Source of the DNA: JAGVSR01 sp963825555
GTDB taxonomy: Bacteria > Pseudomonadota > Alphaproteobacteria > Rhizobiales > Hyphomicrobiaceae
Reading direction: 5' to 3'
DNA: 64,000 nucleotides
NCBI GenBank assembly: GCA_963825555.1
Contig: CAWGTZ010000007.1
Span: 248,001 to 312,000, forward strand
Below the pieces are notes generated by a model, which worked only from the letters and a program-made list of their open reading frames with translations, had not been told where the DNA came from and made no database searches. Of this stretch, positions 1 through 8,737 are shown in pieces. How positions within the stretch are numbered: the stretch's first letter is position 1; the number at the start of each line of letters is the position of its first letter. Position numbers and translations under genes: made by a program.

Positions 1-667
1 TCATGCGCTCCTCACCAAGCAGCGCATTGACGAGCGTCGACTTGCCCGCGTTGGGACGCCCGACGATCGCTACGCGCAACGGCCTCGCCGCCCGCGCCTC
101 CTCATCCTCGGAAGCGGCCTGGTCAGGATGAGGCTCCTCGCCGGATTTCTTCTTCACAACCGGCTTCAGTCCGAGTGCGTTCAAGACGTCGATCATGAGC
201 TCGCCCAGACCCACGCCATGCTCGGCCGAAATGGCGACCGGCTCGCCGAGTCCCAGCTTGAAAGCCTCGTAGTAACCCGCCTCCGACGCACGCGCCTCGC
301 TCTTGTTGGCAACGAGCACCACCGGTTTTCCGGATTGGCGCACGATGCGCCCGAAGCCCTCGTCCGCCGGAGTCACGCCCTCGCGTGCATCGATGACGAA
401 CAGGACGAGATCGGCAGCCTCGATGGCCGCAAGTGTCTGCTGGCGCATGCGGTCGGCAATTGAGCCCCTCGAGGACTCCTCCAGACCCGCCGTATCCGTG
501 ACACGCAGAAGATGCCCCTCGAAATCGGCTTCACCGTCGCGCCGGTCACGCGTCAGCCCCGGCAGATCGGAGACCAGCGCGGCACGCGTGTGGGTCAGAC
601 GATTAAAAAGCGTCGACTTGCCGACGTTGGGCCGGCCGACGATGGCAATGGTCGGTTGAGTGGACAT
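1..667 (-). CDS. der: Ribosome biogenesis GTPase Der (EngA), 3' end cut by window edge
   Basis: Der is a double-GTPase that binds the 50S ribosomal subunit and is needed for its maturation. About 222 N-terminal residues are visible. The first G domain opens with the G1 motif GRPNVGKST (residues 11-19) and is followed by DTAG (G3), NKSE (G4) and SAE (G5) motifs. A charged linker then leads to a second G1 motif, GRPNAGKST, just inside the window edge. Two tandem G domains in one chain identify Der. The ATG at 667 gives the expected short leader before G1. The rest of the second G domain and the KH-like C-terminal domain lie outside the window. The gene runs divergently from rlmJ. Confidence 0.95.
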   Translation of the reverse strand, partial: MSTQPTIAIVGRPNVGKSTLFNRLTHTRAALVSDLPGLTRDRRDGEADFEGHLLRVTDTAGLEESSRGSIADRMRQQTLAAIEAADLVLFVIDAREGVTPADEGFGRIVRQSGKPVVLVANKSEARASEAGYYEAFKLGLGEPVAISAEHGVGLGELMIDVLNALGLKPVVKKKSGEEPHPDQAASEDEEARAARPLRVAIVGRPNAGKSTLVNALLGEERM

Positions 668-800
668 TTGACAGCCGTGGCTTCTGATCTGCCGCTTATG
701 CCCCATTCTCACGCGCGCGCAAGTGCGTGACAGGGGCGCGGGCACAGGGCATGTAGCGCCCAGCGCGGGCAGCCGCGGCCAGCATTAACCGTTGCGACCC

Positions 801-1658
801 ATGAATTACCGCCACGCCTATCATGCCGGAAACTTCGCCGATGTGCTCAAGCATCTGGTGCTGACGCTCGTCATCGCGCATCTGAAGCAGAAGCCCGCCG
901 CGTTCCGCGTGATCGATACGCATGCGGGCGTGGGCCGCTACGAGCTCATGGGGATGGAAGCGGGCAAGACCGAAGAATGGAAAGGTGGCATAGGCCGGCT
1001 GCTGGAGGAGCCCCTGCCCGACTCCGTCGCCGCTGTCATGGCGCCCTACCTGCGGATCGTACAGGAGGAAAACGCCGGCGATGCTCTCACCGCCTATCCG
1101 GGCAGCCCACTGATCGCGCGCCACCTCTTGCGCCCGCAGGACAGCCTCGTCGCAAACGAACTGCATCCAGAAGATCACGCGCTGCTGCAGCGGCTGTTCG
1201 CGCGAGATTCACAGGTCAAAGTGCTGCATCTGGATGGCTGGACAGCGCTGAAATCGCTTCTCCCGCCCAAGGAACGGCGCGGCGTGATACTCGTCGATCC
1301 GCCCTTTGAGGAAGCCGGCGAACTGCGGCGTCTGGCAACGGGTCTCAAGGAGGCGCACCGCCGCTTCGCTACTGGAACCGTGCTGCTGTGGTACCCAATC
1401 AAGGCGCTCCGGCCCGTCGATGCATTTCACAACGCCATTGCCGGGCTCGGACTGGAAAAGCTCTTTGTGGTGGAACTCTTCATCCGGTCCCCCGAAGACC
1501 CCGAGCGGCTAAACGGAACGGGGCTCGTAATCTTGAACCCACCCTTTACGCTCGCCGACCATCTCCAAACCATTCTTCCCGAACTGACCCGGCGGCTCGC
1601 GGTGGACGACGGCGCCACTTACCTGCTCGCGACCCGTCTGCCCGTCCAGCGCAGATAA
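801..1658 (+). CDS. rlmJ: 23S rRNA (adenine2030-N6)-methyltransferase RlmJ
   Basis: RlmJ makes m6A2030 in 23S rRNA using S-adenosylmethionine. The 285-residue product begins with the family N-terminus MNYRHAYHAGNFADVLKH. It has a SAM-binding loop DTHAGVG (39-45) and the catalytic DPPFE motif (166-170), which is the N6-adenine methyltransferase signature. The open frame extends upstream to a TTG at 792, but the ATG at 801 matches the family start. The length is normal. It stands alone between der (divergent) and a cold-shock gene, so both flanking genes serve translation or RNA handling. Confidence 0.93.
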   Translation: MNYRHAYHAGNFADVLKHLVLTLVIAHLKQKPAAFRVIDTHAGVGRYELMGMEAGKTEEWKGGIGRLLEEPLPDSVAAVMAPYLRIVQEENAGDALTAYPGSPLIARHLLRPQDSLVANELHPEDHALLQRLFARDSQVKVLHLDGWTALKSLLPPKERRGVILVDPPFEEAGELRRLATGLKEAHRRFATGTVLLWYPIKALRPVDAFHNAIAGLGLEKLFVVELFIRSPEDPERLNGTGLVILNPPFTLADHLQTILPELTRRLAVDDGATYLLATRLPVQRR

Positions 1659-1829
1659 TCCGCCACCCCATCCGGCGCACCCGCGGCGGATCCATGAGCG
1701 AAAATGTCGCAAAAATCCCGACTTGATCCTTGCGCAAGTGAAAAAACTTTGATCGCATAGGACATGGCGCCGCAGCGAATTGGCCCTAGCGGGGTGCCGG
1801 CGCCGCTCGGAAGTGGGAGCATTTGCAAG

Positions 1830-2045
1830 ATGCGTCAGACTGGAACTGTAAAATTTTTCAATGAACAGAAAGGGTTCGGCTTCATCAAGCCGGACAGCGG
1901 CGGCAGCGATATTTTCGTGCACATCACCGCACTGCAGCAGTCCGGTCTGCAGAACCTGACAGAAGGCATGCGCATTTCGTTTGAAACCGAGCCGGATAAA
2001 CGGGGTAAGGGCCCTAAAGCGGTGCAACTCGAAGCTGCGGAGTAG
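1830..2045 (+). CDS. CspA-family cold-shock protein
   Basis: This is a 71-residue single cold-shock domain protein that binds single-stranded RNA or DNA. RNP1 (KGFGFI, residues 14-19) and RNP2 (DIFVHI, 27-32) are both intact, as is the typical N-terminus with TGTVKFFN. The frame is open upstream to 1764, but the ATG at 1830 matches the family start and has a GGGAG sequence about ten bases before it. About 170 bases separate it from rlmJ, enough for its own promoter and a leader. Alphaproteobacteria carry several paralogues, so the exact csp name cannot be assigned. Confidence 0.92.
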   Translation: MRQTGTVKFFNEQKGFGFIKPDSGGSDIFVHITALQQSGLQNLTEGMRISFETEPDKRGKGPKAVQLEAAE

Positions 2046-2192
2046 ACGCGTTACGGACCCTCCCGGCCCCACGGCGGCAAATCGGGGGGCATCCGTTCTC
2101 TCGCACGATCAACCTTGGAAGAGACGAAGGCACCGCCCGGCTGCTCGCGCTGCCGGACGGTTGCATCGCCTTGAAACTTATGGAAACGGTGA

Positions 2193-2483
2193 CTAGCGGC
2201 CGAGCAACTTTTTGAGAAGGCCAAGAACGACCATCACCACGCCGCCACCCACGCCACCGCTGGCGACCTGCCCCAGTATGGCCATGGGATCGAGGCCCGT
2301 GGCGCCGCCAGCCAAGGCGCTCCCCAGGATCGGGCCCAGGAGTTGACCGCCAAGCCCTCCGCCAATGATACCGGCGAGCGAATTACCCAGCGTGCCGAGG
2401 CTGAAATTCTTCAGAACGGCGCCGGCCACATTGCCGCCGAGCGCTCCGCTGGCCAGCTGGATGAGAAGCTGTACGGGATCCAT
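2193..2483 (-). CDS. Small glycine-rich, probably membrane-associated protein of unknown function
   Basis: The 96-residue product is rich in Gly, Ala and Leu and contains a run of GG(L/V)GG motifs between short hydrophobic stretches, ending in a basic tail (LLKKLLGR). Comparable small proteins with a conserved LSLGTLGN-like centre are, as far as I recall, common hypothetical proteins in alphaproteobacteria. The frame opens upstream at 2528, but the ATG at 2483 is preferred because a clear GGAGG lies eight bases before it and the following residues MDPVQLLIQLASG are the conserved start. It converges with the cold-shock gene. No function is assigned. Confidence 0.7.
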   Translation of the reverse strand: MDPVQLLIQLASGALGGNVAGAVLKNFSLGTLGNSLAGIIGGGLGGQLLGPILGSALAGGATGLDPMAILGQVASGGVGGGVVMVVLGLLKKLLGR

Positions 2484-2967
2484 TGAGACGTCCTCCATGC
2501 AACAGCGCCCGTATCCTTCGACGCACATCCCATCAGCAGGATGTGGCGGGAAACTTTGAAAGGCGAATCTGTGGCAGGAACCCTATCCCGATTTCATGAC
2601 GCAAACTAAACGTCGCTGCGGGATAACTTTTTTCGCTTACGCGCAAAGTCCGGCCGTCTCGAGTCTCGGCATGTGCTTGATAGAGCATTCACAAAGTCAT
2701 CATTTTCGGCCTGATCCCCTGCGAATCGAGAGCCGCGTCGTCGACACGGGCATTCTGCACAGTGTTTGGCGCCAGCCGGTGCCCATAAGCGGCACTGTGC
2801 CCCTTGCTTGTGCCGCGGCGTTGCAAGGATGCCATCAGAATACCAGATTGTTGAAAAGCATAGTGAGTTAGCGCCCTTGGAGACTGGTTCGGCGGGACCT
2901 GACCCGCTATAGCAAGGGGCATCGGCGGCGGAGTCGCCGGCTTGCCAACCACTGGAGAGACATTTCG
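2484..2967. other. Gene-free stretch between divergent small genes
   Basis: About 480 bases lie between the glycine-rich small protein (minus) and the secreted lysine/alanine-rich protein (plus). Two overlapping frames of about 90 codons exist here on opposite strands, but neither has a ribosome-binding site, a family resemblance or coding-like composition. The stretch presumably holds both promoters; I could not pick out a convincing -35/-10 pair. Confidence 0.5.
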
Positions 2968-3735
2968 ATGCGCGCCATTTTCCGATCGTCTTTCACGGTT
3001 CTCGCCCTGGTCTCCGCAATCGCGCTCGGTGGCGGCGTTGCCGAGGCGAAGTGCAAGAGGATGGGCTTCCTGGTCAATGACTACGGCAAGGATGGCCCAG
3101 CAAACGATGCGAAGAACCTATTGGAGAAAGAGGTCGCGAAGTGGGCGACCGAGAACGGCATCAAGAATTACACGATCGGCAAGAAGGACGTCTCTTGCGA
3201 ACTCTACATCGACCTGATCCTTTTCGACGAGCACACGTGCACGGCTTCGGCCAACGTTTGCTGGGACGAGCCGGGTTCTTCTTCTGGGAAAACCGCATCC
3301 AGCGAGAAGAAGAAGTCTAGCGAGAAATCCTCTGGGACGTCGAAGAAGGCCGCTGCCCCCAAGCCGGCTGCTGACAAGAAGGCGGAAGAGGCAACCGAGC
3401 AGGCAAAGACGCTGAAGACCGCTCCTTCAGCCGCGGAGGCCGCACCGATCGAGACGGGAACGCTTCCGGGTGCGCCGGAGGACGCCGCAGCCACGCAGCC
3501 CAAGCCGGCCGAGCAATCCGATGCCGCCGAGCGCGCTGCTGCCGCTGCAGAGCGGGCAGCCGAAGCCGCCGAGCGCGCCGCCGCGGCTGCCGAGAAAGCC
3601 GCCAAGGCCGCGGCCGCAACTCCTGCCGAAATCGCCCCGCCGTCTCAGCTTGAGATGCCAAGCTTCGGCGCCGGCGCGTCCGATCCCGCACCTGCCGCAG
3701 TCGATCCGGTCCAACGTACTGAACCAAAGTCGTGA
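2968..3735 (+). CDS. Secreted protein with a small cysteine-containing domain and an Ala/Lys/Glu-rich repetitive tail
   Basis: The product has 255 residues. Residues 1-27 form a signal peptide ending in AEA. A compact region (28-95) with four cysteines follows and reads like a small folded domain (KCKRMGFLVNDYGKDGP start). The rest is low complexity: a Lys/Ser-rich stretch, then a Glu/Ala/Pro stretch, then tandem AERAA/AEKAA units (about residues 188-213) that should form a charged helix. The start has GGAGAG nine bases upstream. I do not recognise the family. A periplasmic location is inferred from the signal peptide; the tail could span or bind envelope polymers, but that is speculation. 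Confidence 0.75.
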   Translation: MRAIFRSSFTVLALVSAIALGGGVAEAKCKRMGFLVNDYGKDGPANDAKNLLEKEVAKWATENGIKNYTIGKKDVSCELYIDLILFDEHTCTASANVCWDEPGSSSGKTASSEKKKSSEKSSGTSKKAAAPKPAADKKAEEATEQAKTLKTAPSAAEAAPIETGTLPGAPEDAAATQPKPAEQSDAAERAAAAAERAAEAAERAAAAAEKAAKAAAATPAEIAPPSQLEMPSFGAGASDPAPAAVDPVQRTEPKS

Positions 3736-3790
3736 TCGGCTGATCGCATTTCCTGAAACGGAGCCGTGCCGTACGCGGTGTTAGGCGAAC

Positions 3791-4597
3791 TTATGAATTT
3801 CGCTGAGGGGAAAGACGGTCGAGCCTCAGCCGGTGGCGCTCGTCGGTCAACAGCCAGACGGCAACGAGGCCTGCCAGCACAACGGCGAGCCCCGTTGCGC
3901 CGGCGATCAGGAACATGATCATAACCTGATATTTCGTCGCGTCGACCGGATCGGCACCCGCCAGGATTTGACCGGTCATCATGCCCGGCAGCGATACGAG
4001 TCCCGTTACCGCCATCGCGCTGAGGATAGGGGTCAGACCCGTTTTCAGACCGCGGCGCAGAACATCCTGCAAGGCTTCCTGGCGCGTTGCGCCAAGTGCC
4101 AGCCGCGCCTCGATCGCGCCCCGTTCCCGGGTCGCAGCACTCGTGATCGTGTCAAGGACGAGCGTCACTCCGGCAAGCGCGTTTCCGATCATCATGCCCA
4201 TGATGGGCAGGAAAAAGCGCGGGGCCCACCACGGCTCCGAACCGATGATCGCTCCCACCGCGAACAGGGATGCGACAAGGCCGGCCACGAACGGCGCCGC
4301 CCCGCCGAGCAGATACGAAGCATAGCCGAGAAACCGTCGCTCCTGACGCGAAGCCGCCTCATAGCCGGTGGCGAGCAGCATCATCAGCGCGAACAGACCG
4401 GTTGCCAGAAGCGATCCGCTTTCGAACACGAGCTTTAGAACAAAGCCAACCACGCCAAGCTGAAGACACATACGGGCAGCGGCCACGGCCAGCGACCGCT
4501 CCAGGCCCAGACGGAAGGCGAACGAAAGAAGAGCCGTCAGCAGAAGAAGCAGGGCCGCAAGCGCCAGATCGAACGGGGTGAGCGAAACGTAGGTCAT
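3791..4597 (-). CDS. fetB: FetB-type (UPF0014) ABC exporter permease
   Basis: This is the membrane subunit of a FetAB-like ABC exporter, linked in Escherichia coli to iron efflux and resistance to oxidative stress. The 268-residue protein has about seven hydrophobic segments. The signature SAATRERGAIEARLALGATR followed by RGLKTGLTPILSAMAVTGLVSLPGMMTGQ is typical of UPF0014. Its start overlaps the end of the ATPase gene by four bases (ATGA, 4594-4597), so the two are translationally coupled. The substrate in this organism is not shown by the sequence; iron is inferred from the family. Confidence 0.88.
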   Translation of the reverse strand: MTYVSLTPFDLALAALLLLLTALLSFAFRLGLERSLAVAAARMCLQLGVVGFVLKLVFESGSLLATGLFALMMLLATGYEAASRQERRFLGYASYLLGGAAPFVAGLVASLFAVGAIIGSEPWWAPRFFLPIMGMMIGNALAGVTLVLDTITSAATRERGAIEARLALGATRQEALQDVLRRGLKTGLTPILSAMAVTGLVSLPGMMTGQILAGADPVDATKYQVMIMFLIAGATGLAVVLAGLVAVWLLTDERHRLRLDRLSPQRNS

Positions 4598-5217
4598 GCG
4601 GCATGCCCCGTGGGCTGGGCAGAGGCATCGCGCGGCTTGGGCAACAGCAAACGTGCGTGCGACAAGCGTTGCGACAGTCCTGCATCGTGCGTGGCGATCA
4701 GGACGATGCGGCCGGCATGAAGCTGGAATTGAATCTGTTCTTCGACGAGTGCCGCGCTCTCCGAGTCGAGCGCGGCGGTTGGTTCGTCGAGAAGAAGAAC
4801 CTTGGGTTCATCGAGGACTGCGCGCACGAACGCGAGCCGCTGGCGCTCGCCGGTCGATAGCCGGCCAATGTCGCGATCGAGGTGATCGGGTGTAAGCCCC
4901 ACGTTGGCGAGCTGACGCTCCAGCCGGGGAGACTCGATGGCGCCGGCAGAAAACGTTCCGCGCGGCGTTTCAGTCCACCAGCCCGGTTCGGCTGCAAGAT
5001 AGCGCACAAGACGGCGCCACTGCGGGGCAGGTGTTTCACCGCGCTCGGCGCCGTCGAGAAAGACGAGTCCGGAGACCGGATCAAGATCTGCCAGCGCGCG
5101 CAACAAACGCGTCTTTCCGGATCCCGAGGCCCCCTCGACTGACAGACATTCACCGTCAGCGACCTCAAAGGAGAGGGAGGGCAGCGGCGGTAGTCTCAGG
5201 TTCTCGACGCGCAGCAC
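4594..5217 (-). CDS. fetA: FetA-type ABC exporter ATP-binding protein
   Basis: This is the 207-residue ATPase partner of the FetB-like permease. Walker A GASGSGKT is at 29-36, the ABC signature LSTGE at 121-125 and Walker B LLLDEP at 142-147, followed by the H-loop (IATHDAG). The short length and lack of any membrane segment fit the FetA (YbbL) family. It is the first gene of a two-gene operon and overlaps fetB by four bases. No regulatory site was recognised in the upstream 90 bases. Confidence 0.88.
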   Translation of the reverse strand: MLRVENLRLPPLPSLSFEVADGECLSVEGASGSGKTRLLRALADLDPVSGLVFLDGAERGETPAPQWRRLVRYLAAEPGWWTETPRGTFSAGAIESPRLERQLANVGLTPDHLDRDIGRLSTGERQRLAFVRAVLDEPKVLLLDEPTAALDSESAALVEEQIQFQLHAGRIVLIATHDAGLSQRLSHARLLLPKPRDASAQPTGHAA

Positions 5218-5310
5218 GCTTGGCCTCTTCCTCGATGTTCATCTCGAGGGGTGGTCATTAGCAAGCAGTGAACGCGGGGGCCAGAGCTTGAGCGAGCGCC
5301 GGATTGAGAA

Positions 5311-5679
5311 TCAGGCGGCCAGGTGCGTGTACTGGAACTTGTCCTCCAGCGAGGCACGATCGAAAGGCTTCAGGAGGCAGGCACGGGCGCCGCCGGAAAA
5401 CGCGCGCGTGATGTCGGCCTGATTATATTCAGTCGCCAGATAGACGATGTAGGGCATGGGGCCGGTGATGCCTTTACGCAGCGCTGCGAGAAACTCGTGC
5501 GCACCCATCTGAGGCAGTTGCCAATCGAGCAGGATCGCATCGGGCATGGCGACTTGACAGAGCTCAAGCGCCTCCTGACCGTTTTCCGCCTCGATGATCT
5601 CGTAGCCCATGGCGGCTAGGATGGCGTGAGCGACCTTGCGAACAACCTCGCTGTCATCGACGACCAGGCAGCGTTTCAT
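5311..5679 (-). CDS. Single-domain response regulator next to chpT
   Basis: The 122-residue protein is a bare CheY-like receiver domain without an output domain. The acidic pocket D8-D9, phosphoacceptor D52 (in ILLDWQLP), T83 and K104 are all present, so it should accept phosphate. The frame opens at 5751, but the ATG at 5679 (MKRCLVVDDSEV) is the proper domain start. It follows chpT on the same strand after about 140 bases. ChpT passes phosphate to the receivers of CtrA and CpdR; this protein may be another partner or phosphate sink, but that is inferred only from position. Confidence 0.85.
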   Translation of the reverse strand: MKRCLVVDDSEVVRKVAHAILAAMGYEIIEAENGQEALELCQVAMPDAILLDWQLPQMGAHEFLAALRKGITGPMPYIVYLATEYNQADITRAFSGGARACLLKPFDRASLEDKFQYTHLAA

Positions 5680-5817
5680 ATCCGGATCCTGCAATACCCT
5701 AATGCTGCGAAGAATAGGAAATGCCAGCGGCCGATCAGGCGATGGCCACATCGAGCCGCATAGTGCCTCCGGCGGAGTTAACAGAAGCTTGAAGTTCGCC
5801 CGATCAACAAAAAACGT

Positions 5818-6471
5818 TCAGTAAGGACGGGCGGTGATCCGGACGTCGGCGCCGTCCTTTGCGACCTCAATGGGCATGCCCGCCGTCCGTGCCAGACGCA
5901 CGGTGTAATAGGCCTGAATTGTCATCGCATCGAGCGCCGGCACATCTTTTCCGGTGACGAATTCGTTCAGATGCTGGGGAAAGCGCGCGCCCGTACCGCG
6001 ACAGACCAATTCGAAGCCCGGTTGTTCGACCGGACCTGAAATCGTCACCTCAATCTCCCCGCCTTTGGGCAGACCCGTGATGGCCGCAGCAATCAGGTTG
6101 AGCAGGAGCTTGACCTTGTCCTTGCTCATGTAGCCGGGCGGGCCGTTCCAGATGAGCTTGTGCTTCGCCTTGCCCTTGCCGTTGACGACGTAACCGCGCG
6201 AAATCTTCTCTGCCATGCCCAGATCGATCAGAGCACCGGCCGAACCACTGGCCCCAAAGGCAAAACGGGCGAACTCCAAGCACACCGAAGCCTGGCCGGT
6301 GACGTTGCGAATCATCTCGAAGGCATAGCGTTTCGCATCCTCGTCCTTCTCTTCGTCATGCAACTGCAAACCGATGCTGATGGCGCCGACGGGGCCGATC
6401 ACGTCATGGCAGATCTTGCTGGAAATCAGAGCGGCGATCTCGAGATCGGACGGTTCTGCGGTATCGGTCAT
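5818..6471 (-). CDS. chpT: Histidine phosphotransferase ChpT of the CtrA cell-cycle phosphorelay
   Basis: ChpT is the dimeric phosphotransferase that takes phosphate from CckA and gives it to the receivers of CtrA and CpdR in alphaproteobacteria. The 217-residue product has the family signature SSKICHDVIGPVGAISIG (residues 18-35) with the phosphorylated H22. It then has a degenerate HATPase-like domain lacking clear ATP-binding G boxes, as expected for ChpT. The ATG at 6471 has GAGGA at a good distance. The location is cytoplasmic. A single-domain response regulator lies downstream and cysQ is divergent upstream. Confidence 0.9.
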   Translation of the reverse strand: MTDTAEPSDLEIAALISSKICHDVIGPVGAISIGLQLHDEEKDEDAKRYAFEMIRNVTGQASVCLEFARFAFGASGSAGALIDLGMAEKISRGYVVNGKGKAKHKLIWNGPPGYMSKDKVKLLLNLIAAAITGLPKGGEIEVTISGPVEQPGFELVCRGTGARFPQHLNEFVTGKDVPALDAMTIQAYYTVRLARTAGMPIEVAKDGADVRITARPY

Positions 6472-6764
6472 GGCATGGTCCTCAAAGATCCGGCCGGTTC
6501 GAGTATTAGGCGAAGAAACAAAGTATTGCGCTGCTTATTTGGCATCGCAAGCAGGAACAAAGCGCATCCAAACGCCACGATGAAGTCTTGCCTTACGCGC
6601 GTTTGCTCTGATACACGCCCGCGACAATCGTTGAAAGGTCTTGTCCTGAAAAGGTGCTCAAGCCCTTGAATTTCAGCACCACGCGCTAGCCAGCTTCAAC
6701 GCCGGCGGCCGCATTTCTCCGCAATCCAGACGCGCCTGGCGCGAATCACTTGGGGGACCTGCCG

Positions 6765-7577
6765 ATGCCATTCGAATCCCATCAGACACTGGCCGACGGC
6801 CTCCTGCCCGCCGTGCTCGAGGCGGGCCGTGTCATGCTCGAGATCCGGGAGCGGGGCTTGATCGTCGATACGAAGGCCGACCGCTCACCCGTGACGGAGG
6901 CAGACCGGCTGGCAGAAACGATTCTCGTCGCGGCCCTCGAACGGATCCATCCCAACGTTCCCATCGTGGCCGAGGAATCCGCTGCCGCAGGCCAAGCGCC
7001 CGATGCGCGCGCCACGCTGTTTCTCGTCGATCCCCTCGACGGAACCCGCGACTATGTCGCCGGCCGCAACGACTTCACCGTCAACATCGGCCTTGTCGAC
7101 GAAGGCGCCCCTGTTTTCGGATTCATCTATGCTCCCGCCCGCGGAGAATTGTTCGTGACCACGGGGAAAGGCCAAGCTGTCGGCGCGCAGGTCGAAGCCA
7201 CGAGCGGCGCCACATCCATGGCCGATCTCACAACGAGCCGATTGTCGACACGGCGCGCAGTGCCCGGACAGATCACCGCGCTCGTCAGCCGCAGCGAGAC
7301 CGGACCGGACCATGCCGACCGCATCGCCCAGCTGGGAGCGACGTCGAAGATCGGCATGAGTTCTGCCGTGAAGTTCTGTCTGATAGCGCGCGGCGATGCC
7401 GATATCTATCCGCGCTTCGGCACGACCTGCGAATGGGACACCGCCGCCGGACAAGCCATTCTCCAAGCCGCCGGAGGTACTGTCACGAATCTCGACGGAT
7501 CTCCCATGATCTACGGGAAGTCGGCGTTGGGATACCGCAACACATCTTTCATCGCACGCGGCGAACCCGCCGCCTGA
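6765..7577 (+). CDS. cysQ: 3'(2'),5'-bisphosphate nucleotidase CysQ
   Basis: CysQ removes the 3'-phosphate from 3'-phosphoadenosine 5'-phosphate, a by-product of sulfate assimilation, and belongs to the inositol monophosphatase superfamily. The 270-residue product shows the metal ligands E70 (in VAEES) and the DPLDGT motif (89-94), plus the later CEWDTAAGQAIL motif. A TTG start at 6750 is possible, but the ATG at 6765 has GGGGGA placed about eight bases upstream and is preferred. It is divergent from chpT across about 290 bases that should hold both promoters. Other IMPase-family substrates cannot be ruled out. Confidence 0.87.
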   Translation: MPFESHQTLADGLLPAVLEAGRVMLEIRERGLIVDTKADRSPVTEADRLAETILVAALERIHPNVPIVAEESAAAGQAPDARATLFLVDPLDGTRDYVAGRNDFTVNIGLVDEGAPVFGFIYAPARGELFVTTGKGQAVGAQVEATSGATSMADLTTSRLSTRRAVPGQITALVSRSETGPDHADRIAQLGATSKIGMSSAVKFCLIARGDADIYPRFGTTCEWDTAAGQAILQAAGGTVTNLDGSPMIYGKSALGYRNTSFIARGEPAA

Positions 7578-7709
7578 TTTTCGGCATGGAATGGTCGCCC
7601 GGCGGGGCGCTTTGGCCATAGTTTGGTAACACTTTCGCGCGATGGTTTATGGAGGCTTAATTCGCCGCTCTCCCCCCCGAAGCGGCGGTACTCCCGAGGT
7701 GTTCGCACC

Positions 7710-8552
7710 ATGCTGATTTGCCTTTTGCCGTCACGCTGTCTGGAGCGGGGCACAGGTGGGATTCTCGCCGCGGTCCTCGCTGTCTCGGTTTTCTCAGGAC
7801 CTGCGGTCAGCGCCAACGATGCATACCAGCCGCCCGACTACGGCTATGGCTCTGGTGACACCTACCAGCCTGAACCCGAGGTCTACCAGCCGGCTCCAGG
7901 TAACGACGTCTATCGTCCGGAAGATCCATACAGCCCGAACGCCGCCGATAGCTTCGGCGGATCGCGAACGGCCGTGCCGCCTCCTGGAGGTTATGGGGAG
8001 CCTTATTCTCCTCCCCCGTCTTACGGGGCGAATGACGGATTGCCGGACCCCCAGGGGCCCAGCGATACGGGAGTCTATGAGCAGAACGAGATCATCTCCG
8101 CCGGACATTCATTTTTCGGCAGCATCAGCCAGGGGCTCGCCAAAGGCGTCGAGTATGTCTTCCAGAGCCAGGGCCGCCCCAACGGCTACATCCTTGGTGA
8201 AGATGCCGGCGGCGCCTTCGTCGTCGGGCTTCGCTACGGCGAGGGCACCCTGCAAACCAAGAATGCCGGGACCCACAAAGTTTTCTGGCAAGGGCCGTCG
8301 GTTGGCTACGACGCTGGCGCGGAAGGCTCCAAAGCTATGATTCTTGTGTATAATCTTCGCGACCCAAATCAGATTTTCGAACGCTTTGGTGGTGTTCAGG
8401 GTTCCGCCTACCTGGTGGGCGGGGTAAGCGTGCAGATCCAGAAGCACGGAGATGTCACACTCGCCGTGATCCGTTCGGGTGTGGGCCTCAGGCTGGGTGC
8501 CAACGTCGGCTACATGAAGTATACCCGTTCACCGACATGGAATCCTCTCTAG
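7710..8552 (+). CDS. DUF1134 family periplasmic/exported protein
   Basis: The 280-residue product has a signal peptide (to about residue 35) and a Tyr/Pro/Gly-rich linker with repeated YQP and PDYGYG-like units. A C-terminal domain of about 155 residues follows and matches DUF1134: a GxSFFGSISQGLAKGVEYVF start, GRPNGYILGEDAGGAF and VGLRYGEG motifs, and a YLVGGVSVQ end region. The family is widespread in alphaproteobacteria, and its function is not known to me. The open frame begins at 7623, but the ATG at 7710 has GAGGT upstream and gives a clean signal peptide. Confidence 0.85.
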   Translation: MLICLLPSRCLERGTGGILAAVLAVSVFSGPAVSANDAYQPPDYGYGSGDTYQPEPEVYQPAPGNDVYRPEDPYSPNAADSFGGSRTAVPPPGGYGEPYSPPPSYGANDGLPDPQGPSDTGVYEQNEIISAGHSFFGSISQGLAKGVEYVFQSQGRPNGYILGEDAGGAFVVGLRYGEGTLQTKNAGTHKVFWQGPSVGYDAGAEGSKAMILVYNLRDPNQIFERFGGVQGSAYLVGGVSVQIQKHGDVTLAVIRSGVGLRLGANVGYMKYTRSPTWNPL

Positions 8553-8737
8553 GGTCCGCCAGAGGCGGCCGAACTGGAGATGGAGTCCAAGCCTGGACCC
8601 TCGTTCAATTGCCGGAGCTTTTGCGCCGGAGGTTCCGGTCGATACACCGAACCAAGCGAGGCCCGGAGTTGGCAGAGGGGCACGGCCGTAGGAGTCTTAA
8701 GGACGGCGGCCAGGAGAAATGAGCGAGGACGGACGGG

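Noticed and set aside
2596..2952. Two opposite-strand frames of about 90 codons each (2596-2871 plus, 2689-2952 minus)
   Set aside because: They overlap each other, have no ribosome-binding site, no domain or signal peptide, and composition does not favour either. Treated as non-coding.
3520..3615. Possible CRISPR or tandem-repeat array in the GCCGCCGAGCGC-rich stretch
   Set aside because: The repeats are short, irregular and in frame with the AERAA protein repeats; there are no spacers.
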